Assembly (NCBI GenBank): GCA_903854645.1
Contig: CAINWY010000075.1
Location: forward strand, 1 to 16,121
Length of the DNA stretch: 16,121 nt
Source of the DNA: an uncultured bacterium
Lineage (GTDB): Bacteria > Patescibacteriota > Minisyncoccia > Phycocordibacterales > UBA9973
Direction: 5' to 3'
Below are positions 7,073-12,899 of this stretch, in pieces (position 1 is the first letter of the stretch; every line of letters begins with the position of its first letter). The notes below the pieces were generated by a model. That model searched no databases. It saw nothing but the letters and a program-made list of their open reading frames with translations, and had not been told where the DNA came from. Both the position numbers and the translations under genes were made by a program.

Positions 7073-7705
7073 ATGGGTAAAATAAAGACTCAAGAAAAAA
7101 TAATAAAGAAAATAATTTATTTACGCCAAAAAGGAAATAGTATAGCTGAAATTTCAGTAAATGTAGGCAAAAGTAAATCTGTTGTATCTAGATATATTCA
7201 AGGTGTTAATGTTTTGCCCTTATATATGGGTATTTTAAAGAAGAAACAAGGTGGTAGTAAGGTTAGAAGTGAGGAACTTTGGGAGAAGTCTAAAATATCT
7301 GCTTCGAATATTTTGGGAAAGATTACAACGCGAGATAAAATGATTCTTTTGATGGGTATTTATTGGGGTGAAGGGACAAAAAAAGAATTGAATGTGATAA
7401 ACAGTGACCATGTATTATTACGCGCATTTATTGAATTTATAAAAGATTTTGGTGTTTCTAAAGAAAGGATAAAGGCTTCTGTACGAATATATGATAGTAT
7501 TGACTATGAAGAAGCTCTTGATTTTTGGTCTAGAACATTAGGTCTAAAAAAAGAGAGTTTTTTCAAACCAGAGATAATTAGTAATAAAAAGAATGGAAAG
7601 TTTAAATTTGGCATGTGTAGGTTAAGGGTTGAAAAAAGTTCAAAAGAGTTTAAACTATTAATGTCCCTTATTAATAATGTTAAAGAACAAATAATGCTCT
7701 CGTAG
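7073..7705 (+). CDS. HTH protein with LAGLIDADG-like C-terminal domain
   Basis: This 210-residue soluble protein has two parts. Residues about 8-45 form a helix-turn-helix of the resolvase/sigma type (YLRQKGNSIAEISVNVGKS, then SVVSRYIQG). Residues about 88-205 begin with MILLMGIYWGEGTKKE, a degenerate LAGLIDADG-type helix also seen in many uncharacterised CPR proteins, followed by an alpha/beta segment. It may be a DNA-binding regulator derived from a homing endonuclease, in the spirit of WhiA but with the domain order reversed, or a nuclease. I chose ATG 7073 over an in-frame upstream start at 7013, because the -10 box and operator would otherwise be inside the gene. The last three codons and one preceding base overlap tRNA-Arg, whose bases 8-10 supply the TAG stop. 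Confidence 0.75.
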   Translation: MGKIKTQEKIIKKIIYLRQKGNSIAEISVNVGKSKSVVSRYIQGVNVLPLYMGILKKKQGGSKVRSEELWEKSKISASNILGKITTRDKMILLMGIYWGEGTKKELNVINSDHVLLRAFIEFIKDFGVSKERIKASVRIYDSIDYEEALDFWSRTLGLKKESFFKPEIISNKKNGKFKFGMCRLRVEKSSKEFKLLMSLINNVKEQIMLS

Positions 7706-7767
7706 TTCAATGGATAGAATAGCTCACTCCTAACGAGCTGATCCAGGTTCGACTCCCGGCGAGGGCA
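7696..7767 (+). tRNA. tRNA-Arg (anticodon CCU), with two stem mismatches
   Basis: This 72-base cloverleaf has acceptor GCTCTCG/CGAGGGC (7760-7766), discriminator A at 7767, and no encoded CCA. The D stem is GTTC/GAAT. The anticodon loop CTCCTAA gives CCU, which reads AGG. Two A-C mismatches stand out: one closes the anticodon loop (positions 31-39) and one is in the T stem (51-63). The invariant TTCGA of the T loop and T8 are intact, so I read it as functional. The first ten bases are shared with the end of the HTH/LAGLIDADG-like gene. Confidence 0.9.
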
Positions 7768-7800
7768 CACAGGGGGCACCTTTTATTTTAGTAAATAATA

Positions 7801-7809
7801 TGATAAAGT
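7801..7809 (+). promoter_or_regulatory. Possible near-leaderless promoter of the 71-residue gene
   Basis: TGA-TAAAGT is followed by seven bases and ATG 7817. This is one base longer than the layout at the neighbouring genes, and the hexamer is poor. TATGAT at 7799-7804 is an alternative -10 with a leader of about six bases. Confidence 0.35.
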
Positions 7810-7816
7810 AGACCTA

Positions 7817-8032
7817 ATGGATGAAGAGACAAAAAAGCTAATAGCAGAGAACAATGACATGCTTAAAAAGCTCGTTTCTTATCAGAAATGGAATCAGATT
7901 TATAGAATCGCATATTGGGCCTTAATAATTCTTTCTGCAGCAGGCGCATTCTATTTCATTCAGCCATTATTGGGTGGTCTAGCCGGAGCATATGGGATAG
8001 ATGCATCTAGCTTCAGTAATGCTTTAAAATAA
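7817..8032 (+). CDS. 71-residue single-pass membrane protein, unknown function
   Basis: The protein has an acidic/basic amphipathic N-terminus (MDEETKKLIAENNDMLKKLV), a basic stretch with aromatic residues (SYQKWNQIYR), one membrane helix at about residues 31-50, and a short Gly/Ala-rich outer tail. The first 25 residues could form a short coiled coil. I recall similar short proteins, with ENxxMLKKL followed by a single helix, as common in CPR genomes, but I cannot assign a function. It sits alone between tRNA-Arg and tRNA-Phe, 49 bases after the first and 23 before the second, and is probably co-transcribed with tRNA-Phe. The clear amphipathic-then-membrane design and its length make it very likely a real gene. 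Confidence 0.8.
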   Translation: MDEETKKLIAENNDMLKKLVSYQKWNQIYRIAYWALIILSAAGAFYFIQPLLGGLAGAYGIDASSFSNALK

Positions 8033-8055
8033 TTTTAAATTTCAAAAATTAAAAT

Positions 8056-8131
8056 GCCGAGATAGCTCAGTTGGTAGAGCGCTCCCCTGAAGAGGGAGAT
8101 GTCCCCAGTTCAAATCTGGGTCTCGGCACCA
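8056..8131 (+). tRNA. tRNA-Phe (anticodon GAA)
   Basis: This is a canonical 76-base tRNA with encoded CCA at 8129-8131. The acceptor GCCGAGA pairs with TCTCGGC. The D stem is GCTC/GAGC. The anticodon stem CTCCC/GGGAG encloses loop CTGAAGA with anticodon GAA. The T stem CCCAG/CTGGG encloses TTCAAAT. It is followed at once by the palindromic terminator. Of the three tRNAs here only this one encodes its CCA. Confidence 0.97.
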
Positions 8132-8176
8132 TAAAATAAAAGCTCCAGAAATAATATTTCTGGAGCTTTTATTTTA
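8132..8176. terminator. Bidirectional intrinsic terminator, 22-bp palindrome
   Basis: Perfect 22-base arms (8132-8153 and 8155-8176) surround one central base. In RNA the core GCTCCAGAAA/TTTCTGGAGC with loop TAATA is followed by TTTTATTTTA on both strands. It terminates the tRNA-Phe transcript rightwards and the tsaD-valS-prsW-hsp20 cluster leftwards. The hsp20 stop codon (8174-8176) is inside one arm. Confidence 0.92.
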
Positions 8177-8671
8177 TATTGATTTCACTTTTAATTTAGC
8201 TTCTTTATTCTTGTCTATTTTTGGAAGCTTTATTATTAGGAGCCCATGCTTTTCCAATGCCTCTGCCTCTTCAATGTTTACTTCTTCAGGGAGTGCAACA
8301 GTTCTCGAAAATGTTCCCCAGTAAAGTTCTTTAAGGAAGTAGTTTTCTCTATTAACTGATTGATTCTCTTCTCTTCTGCCTCTAATTGTAATGGAATCTC
8401 TAGTCATATTTATAGATAAATTATCGGGATGGACTCCAGCTATCATGGCTTGTACTATTATCTCATTTTCTGTTTGGTAAAGGTCAAGAGTTAATTCTGC
8501 TTCTTGTTCTTCCTCTTTTGATTCCAGAGTTTCTTCGGTATGTTCATCTTTATCTTTTACTGTTATTCTTTTTATAGGACCAGCATAAGAATGTGGTGCT
8601 ACTATATCTTCTTCATCATCTAATTTAATACTACCAGTGAGGCGTTCCAAAAATGATCTTTTTTTAAGCAT
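8174..8671 (-). CDS. Small heat shock protein, Hsp20/alpha-crystallin family
   Basis: This 165-residue protein is an ATP-independent chaperone that holds unfolding proteins. Residues 1-58 form a variable N-terminal arm rich in acidic residues. The alpha-crystallin domain spans about 60-152, with LDLYQTENEIIVQAMIAGV, the TRDSITIRGRRE strand pair, the YFLKELYWGTFSRTVALPEEV segment and the signature GLLIIKLPK (143-151). A short Lys-rich tail follows; a clear IxI oligomer motif is not obvious. It lies 22 bases after the PrsW-like gene, probably as the last gene of a tsaD-valS-prsW-hsp20 transcript. No heat-shock operator (CIRCE) or good promoter is visible before it. Its stop codon lies in the terminator stem. 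Confidence 0.92.
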   Translation of the reverse strand: MLKKRSFLERLTGSIKLDDEEDIVAPHSYAGPIKRITVKDKDEHTEETLESKEEEQEAELTLDLYQTENEIIVQAMIAGVHPDNLSINMTRDSITIRGRREENQSVNRENYFLKELYWGTFSRTVALPEEVNIEEAEALEKHGLLIIKLPKIDKNKEAKLKVKSI

Positions 8672-8693
8672 ATATGTTTTTTTTAAAAACGAA

Positions 8694-9392
8694 TTAAAAT
8701 GTTTTTAAACGTTTTAGTTTTTCAAATATAAGTATATTAATAATGGCGATGACCCACAAGAAACCAAAAACGGAAATTAAATTTCCACCGCTTCCTTTCA
8801 TTATAAAAAAATTAAAGACACTATGCAAGGCTATTGCACAGATAATCCCAATAAAAAAATATCCGACACGATATCTTTGTATATAAAAAGATAAACCCAG
8901 GGCACTTCCTATCATAGAACTAGCAATCGCATGCAAAAGGGTAGATCCAAGGAAGCGCAAGTTACCAGTCATCATTCCGACAATACTCCCACTTGCACTC
9001 ATTGGCTTCATGAGATAAAGTACATTTTCAAAGGCAGCAAACCCCAATGCTGTAGCAATGAAATACATTGGGTAATCAATTGGTCTTCTTATTATATTGT
9101 TGCCAAATATAATAAATGAAACACCTATTAATTTTAATATTTCCTCTATTGAAGCCCAGACTATTATTTGGGTAGTATTATCCTTAATAAAATTGATAGA
9201 ATATTTTTCCATCCACATGGCTATGAGTACTATGATTCCCCCCAAAATAAAACAGATTAAAATAAGTCCTATAGGTTCTGGCTCATCCCTATCTTCTTGA
9301 TACATCCAAAACCACAACCATAAAAGAGCAGGGGCGATACCTCCTGCGATTGCATATAACATTGTGTTTGGGTCTTTAATAAATCCTTTCAT
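8694..9392 (-). CDS. PrsW-family intramembrane metalloprotease
   Basis: This 232-residue membrane protein with about seven hydrophobic segments belongs to the PrsW/CAAX-protease clan, zinc-dependent proteases acting inside the membrane. The family motifs are all visible: EDRDEPEP after the first helix (33-40), SIEEILK with the paired glutamates 83-84 and Lys87, FAAFENVLYL (118-127, Glu122), RFLGSTLLHAIASS with His154, and CAIALHSVFNF with His190. In Bacillus, PrsW cleaves the anti-sigma factor RsiW; no sigma/anti-sigma pair is near, so the substrate here is unknown. It lies 20 bases after valS and 22 before hsp20, which hints at a membrane or protein stress role. Only a poor -10 candidate precedes it. 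Confidence 0.88.
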   Translation of the reverse strand: MKGFIKDPNTMLYAIAGGIAPALLWLWFWMYQEDRDEPEPIGLILICFILGGIIVLIAMWMEKYSINFIKDNTTQIIVWASIEEILKLIGVSFIIFGNNIIRRPIDYPMYFIATALGFAAFENVLYLMKPMSASGSIVGMMTGNLRFLGSTLLHAIASSMIGSALGLSFYIQRYRVGYFFIGIICAIALHSVFNFFIMKGSGGNLISVFGFLWVIAIINILIFEKLKRLKTF

Positions 9393-9412
9393 TTTAAATA
9401 TTTATTTAATTT

Positions 9413-11608
9413 TTAAAGGCTAGTAGATTTGGGCCAACTCTCTACTATTAATAACTTTTTATTTGAAATAGGCATTAAACTCCATATTTCTTCTGTTACA
9501 AATGGCATAAATGGGTGAAGATTCTTTAATATTTTGGTCAAGGTATTTAAAAGGAATTGAGCTCTAGAATTTTTATCTGTCTCTGTACCATTTAAGAATA
9601 TATCTTTACTTTCCTCTATGATTACATCCGCAAAACGTGACCATGTATATTGGTAAATCTTTTCACTTACTAGGTAGAATTTATATTCTTCCATTTCTTT
9701 TGTAATTTCTTTTATTAGTGCGTCTCTTTCTTCTATTAGAGTTGATTCTCTTTCTGTATAGTCTTTAAAATCGTCATTATATTTTATAAATTCTGTACTA
9801 CTTAAGACAAAGCGAGTTATATTCCAAAGTTTATTTGCATAATTTTTATATGCTCTTATTTTATCTTCAGACATCTTTGTATCATTACCTGGGCCTGTAC
9901 CTATTATCAGGGACATACGAACAGCATCAGTTCCATACTTTCCCGTTAGTTCTAATGGGTCAAGTGAATTACCTAGAGATTTACTCATTTTGCGTCCTTG
10001 CGCATCTCGGACTAGTCCATGAAGATAAACATTTTTGAATGGAACTTCTCCTAGAATATAAGTACTCATAAGTATCATACGAGCAATCCAGAAAAATAAA
10101 ATATCATAACCAGTTTCAAGCATATTTGTGGGGTGATATGTTTTAAAATCTGGGGCATTTAGGTCTGGCCATCCAAGCGTAGAAAAAGTCCAAAGCCCAG
10201 AAGAGAACCAAGTATCAAGTGTATCAGGATCTTGATCCCAACCTTCTCCTGTAGGAGCCTCGACACCACAATATATTTCTTCTCCTTTGTACCAGACGGG
10301 AATTCTATGACCGTACCATATCTGTCGTGATATACACCAGTCACGTAAATTTTCAATCCAATTATAGTAGACCTTTTCAAAACGATCAGGGATTATATTT
10401 ATTCCGCCACCACGAACAGCATCAAGCATCAACTCTTTTAATGTTTTGTCATCTCTATCTGCTATTTTTTTATTTACATTTATGAACCATTGAAGCTTGG
10501 GAAGAGGCTCTATTATTCCTCCAGTTCTTTCAGCAGTGGAAATATTCTGATCAACCTCTACTTCATTTTCTAGTAACTCTTCATTTTTAAGCCACTCCAC
10601 GATTATAGTTCTGGCTTCTGTTGTCTTTTTATTTAATATTCTTTCATCACCCACAGTCATTTTAGCAAACTCATTTATCACTTGCTTGGTAGGAAGATTG
10701 TGCCTAAATGCAATTTCAGCATCTATCTGGCTATGGGCAGGTGTTACACCCAAGGCTCCAGTTCCAAAATCTTTTTCAACTGAATTATCAGCAACAATTT
10801 TTATTTCGAGTTTTACTCCACAGAAGTCTTCTATCGTATATGTCTTACCTATATAGTCTTTGTATCGAGGGTCTTCTGGGTGTACCGCTACGGCTGTGTC
10901 GCCAACTTTGGTTTCAGGGCGAGTCGTAGATATTGAGATAGGGAAGTCTTTAGAATATCGAAATGTATACATCTTTGCTTTTCTTTCTTCGTACACTATT
11001 TCATCATCAGAAATAACCGTTTGTCCCTTGGGATCCCAGTTTACTATTCTGTGTCCGCGATAGATAAGTCCATCATCATACATTTTCTTGAAAGCAGTTC
11101 GAACAGCAAAATTCCTTTCTTCATCTAATGTATATGCTTCACGTGACCAGTCTAGCGATGCTCCCATCTTTTTGGATTGGGTCACTATAGTGTCATGGCT
11201 TTCCTGAGCAAACTTTTCCACTCGTTTTAAAAATTCTTCTCTACCTAGATCCGTTTTTCTTTTTCCTTCTTCCTTATCGAGAATTTTTTCTACTTTAGAT
11301 TGGGTTGCAATAGCTGCATGATCAGTACCTGGGATCCATAGTGTACGCTTTCCCTGCATACGAGCAAAACGAACCATGATATCTTCTATTGTTAGAGTAG
11401 CAGCATGGCCTAAATGCAGAGTTCCAGTGACATTTGGTGGAGGTAGAACCATAGAGAAAGTTTCTGCATTTTTATCAGCTATTCCATTTTCTATACATAC
11501 GTCAGGGTTAAAAAATCCACTTTCTTCCCACATTTTGTAAATACGGTCCTCTGTTTCTTTTGGGTCGTATGGTTTTAATAGTTTTGGATCTATATCTGGT
11601 TCAATCAT
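9413..11608 (-). CDS. valS: Valyl-tRNA synthetase, short form
   Basis: This class I synthetase attaches valine to tRNA-Val. At 731 residues it is shorter than the usual 850-950. The HIGH motif is HLGH (65-68, within PPPNVTGTLHLGHA), and KMSKS is at 540-544. The CP1 editing domain is present (TTRPETK; GTGALGVTPAHSQID near residue 285, where the usual HD pair reads HS). The DPDTLDTWFSSGLWTFSTLGWP stretch is typical of ValRS, but the preceding segment is short and keeps only one Cys, so the usual zinc knuckle is missing. The protein stops right after the anticodon-binding domain (FMPFVTEEIWSLMP, then VESWPK), so the C-terminal coiled-coil arm is absent. It lies 22 bases after tsaD, with its own putative leaderless promoter in the gap. 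Confidence 0.95.
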   Translation of the reverse strand: MIEPDIDPKLLKPYDPKETEDRIYKMWEESGFFNPDVCIENGIADKNAETFSMVLPPPNVTGTLHLGHAATLTIEDIMVRFARMQGKRTLWIPGTDHAAIATQSKVEKILDKEEGKRKTDLGREEFLKRVEKFAQESHDTIVTQSKKMGASLDWSREAYTLDEERNFAVRTAFKKMYDDGLIYRGHRIVNWDPKGQTVISDDEIVYEERKAKMYTFRYSKDFPISISTTRPETKVGDTAVAVHPEDPRYKDYIGKTYTIEDFCGVKLEIKIVADNSVEKDFGTGALGVTPAHSQIDAEIAFRHNLPTKQVINEFAKMTVGDERILNKKTTEARTIIVEWLKNEELLENEVEVDQNISTAERTGGIIEPLPKLQWFINVNKKIADRDDKTLKELMLDAVRGGGINIIPDRFEKVYYNWIENLRDWCISRQIWYGHRIPVWYKGEEIYCGVEAPTGEGWDQDPDTLDTWFSSGLWTFSTLGWPDLNAPDFKTYHPTNMLETGYDILFFWIARMILMSTYILGEVPFKNVYLHGLVRDAQGRKMSKSLGNSLDPLELTGKYGTDAVRMSLIIGTGPGNDTKMSEDKIRAYKNYANKLWNITRFVLSSTEFIKYNDDFKDYTERESTLIEERDALIKEITKEMEEYKFYLVSEKIYQYTWSRFADVIIEESKDIFLNGTETDKNSRAQFLLNTLTKILKNLHPFMPFVTEEIWSLMPISNKKLLIVESWPKSTSL

Positions 11609-11614
11609 ATATAG

Positions 11615-11623
11615 AATATAGCA
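11615..11623 (-). promoter_or_regulatory. Leaderless extended -10 promoter of valS
   Basis: On the minus strand: TGC-TATATT-CTATAT-ATG, with the ATG at 11608. The hexamer is a good -10, and six bases separate it from the ATG. It nearly fills the 22-base gap after tsaD, so valS could be transcribed both with tsaD and on its own. Confidence 0.6.
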
Positions 11624-11630
11624 TATTTAA

Positions 11631-12842
11631 CTATAAAGATAAATTACCCACCGCCTTAATTGAACTTAAATTTTTTGCAAATTTTTTATTTAGAGCTAGG
11701 TAGTATCCGGCGATGGCTATCATGAGGGCATTGTCGCCAGTAAGATTTTTTGAAGGGAAGTGTGTCTTAACAGAGTAAGGCAAGACCTTACTCAATTTTA
11801 ATTCATTCACTTTTTTAAGCATTACTTCTTGCAAGTAAGTATTGGCAGAAACCCCACCTCCTACGATGAGAGTTTTGATTTTGTATTCCTTGATAGCCTT
11901 GATCGTTTTGTATACGAGGGTTTCTATCACTGCATTTTCAAATTCACAAGCAATTTTTTGTTTTATCTTTTCGTCTTCAAGTATATTGGGATTCTTCTCT
12001 TTCATATCTCGTATTAGATATAGTACAGCAGTTTTTAATCCAGAGAATGAAAAATCATAATCTTTAGAATGAATCATAGGGCGTGGGAGAGCAATATCTG
12101 GTATTTTGCTCGAAATGTTATTCCCGTCAGCACACAATAAAACACTGCTGTGTTTTTTGCTCGTACTCGCGCCGACGCGCTCAGTAAGGCTTCCTGGAAC
12201 AACATTTTCTCGCTTCATACCAGAACGCTCATTCGCTGCCAACCTTGAAACTTCTGGTCCTCCAGGATAAGGAAGCCCGAGCATACGAGCGACCTTGTCG
12301 AAAGCTTCACCAGCTGCATCGTCGCGAGTCTGTCCAATCTTTTTATATTTCATCCCTTCTTTTACGAGTACGAGTTCAGTATGTCCTCCAGACACAAGGA
12401 GAGAAAGCATAGGAAACATAGAACAATTTATCTCCACTGTGAAATTTTTTGTTTTCTTTGGGAAAATAGAGAAGACATGTCCTTCCATATGGTTCACCGG
12501 AACTATAGGAATTTTGTATTTTTGATTGAGTTCTTTGGCAAAGACTATACCAGTCCAGAGAGCGGGCTCCAGTCCTGGGCCGACTGTCACAGCAATAGTG
12601 TCTATTTTCTCAATTTTAAGTTTTGATTGTTTTAAAACTCTTTCAAATATAAGTGGCAAATTTTTTATATGCTCTCTTTTTGCAATAGCAGGGAATACTC
12701 CTCCATAAGGTATATGAATAGCAATCTGGGAAGAGATTTCATTTCCAAGAACTTTGAATTTTATTTTTCCGCTATCTTTTTTTGTTTCGACGATAGCTAT
12801 AGCCGTTTCATCGCAGGAAGTTTCTATTGCCAATATGTTCAT
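11631..12842 (-). CDS. tsaD: tRNA threonylcarbamoyladenosine transferase TsaD, with insert
   Basis: TsaD (Gcp/Kae1/YgjD) transfers the threonylcarbamoyl group to A37 of ANN-decoding tRNAs, together with TsaB and TsaE. The protein starts MNILAIETSCDETA, the family N-terminus. It has the metal-binding HMEGH (118-122), SGGHTELVLV (151-160), AGEAFDKVARMLGLPYPGGP (177-196), the PRPMIHSKDYDFSFSGLKTA block from 253, and GGGVSANTYL plus TGDNALMIA near the end. It is 403 residues long, about 60 above the norm. Most of the excess is an insert at about 204-249, between the GGP and PRPM blocks, with unusual GC-rich codons. It is the first gene of the minus-strand cluster and is transcribed from a divergent region shared with cmk. 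Confidence 0.96.
   Translation of the reverse strand: MNILAIETSCDETAIAIVETKKDSGKIKFKVLGNEISSQIAIHIPYGGVFPAIAKREHIKNLPLIFERVLKQSKLKIEKIDTIAVTVGPGLEPALWTGIVFAKELNQKYKIPIVPVNHMEGHVFSIFPKKTKNFTVEINCSMFPMLSLLVSGGHTELVLVKEGMKYKKIGQTRDDAAGEAFDKVARMLGLPYPGGPEVSRLAANERSGMKRENVVPGSLTERVGASTSKKHSSVLLCADGNNISSKIPDIALPRPMIHSKDYDFSFSGLKTAVLYLIRDMKEKNPNILEDEKIKQKIACEFENAVIETLVYKTIKAIKEYKIKTLIVGGGVSANTYLQEVMLKKVNELKLSKVLPYSVKTHFPSKNLTGDNALMIAIAGYYLALNKKFAKNLSSIKAVGNLSL
12096..12233 (-). other. GC-richer in-frame insert within tsaD
   Basis: About 46 codons between the conserved PYPGGP and PRPM blocks of TsaD have no counterpart in the usual family layout. The core (12121-12220) is 49% GC by hand count, in clearly AT-rich surroundings, and includes the GC-dense stretch 12165-12181. 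It also contains a 7-bp hairpin, AAAACAC (12139-12145) and GTGTTTT (12150-12156). It reads as inserted DNA that kept the frame open. The exact edges are estimated. Confidence 0.5.
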
Positions 12843-12848
12843 ATTTGC

Positions 12849-12857
12849 ACTATAACA
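12849..12857 (-). promoter_or_regulatory. Leaderless extended -10 promoter of tsaD
   Basis: On the minus strand: TGT-TATAGT-GCAAAT-ATG, with the ATG at 12842 and a partial -35 TGGTCA 17 bases upstream (12877-12872). The predicted start is the A of ATG. It lies in the 57-base divergent gap with cmk. Confidence 0.65.
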
Positions 12858-12884
12858 TAAGGGTTTTTATTTGACCACCATATA

Positions 12885-12893
12885 TGTTAGAAT
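12885..12893 (+). promoter_or_regulatory. Leaderless extended -10 promoter of cmk
   Basis: TGT-TAGAAT-GAATTT-ATG, with the ATG at 12900: the same design as the divergent tsaD promoter, six bases between hexamer and start codon. TTGACC at 12871-12876 is only 11 bases upstream of the hexamer, too close for a normal -35. Confidence 0.65.
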
Positions 12894-12899
12894 GAATTT

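Noticed and set aside
7504..7779. Minus-strand 91-residue frame covering the tRNA-Arg gene
   Set aside because: It runs through a tRNA gene and the end of a supported CDS in antisense.
10708..11063. Plus-strand frames of 73 and 67 residues inside valS
   Set aside because: They are antisense to conserved valS coding sequence, with no promoter and no family resemblance.
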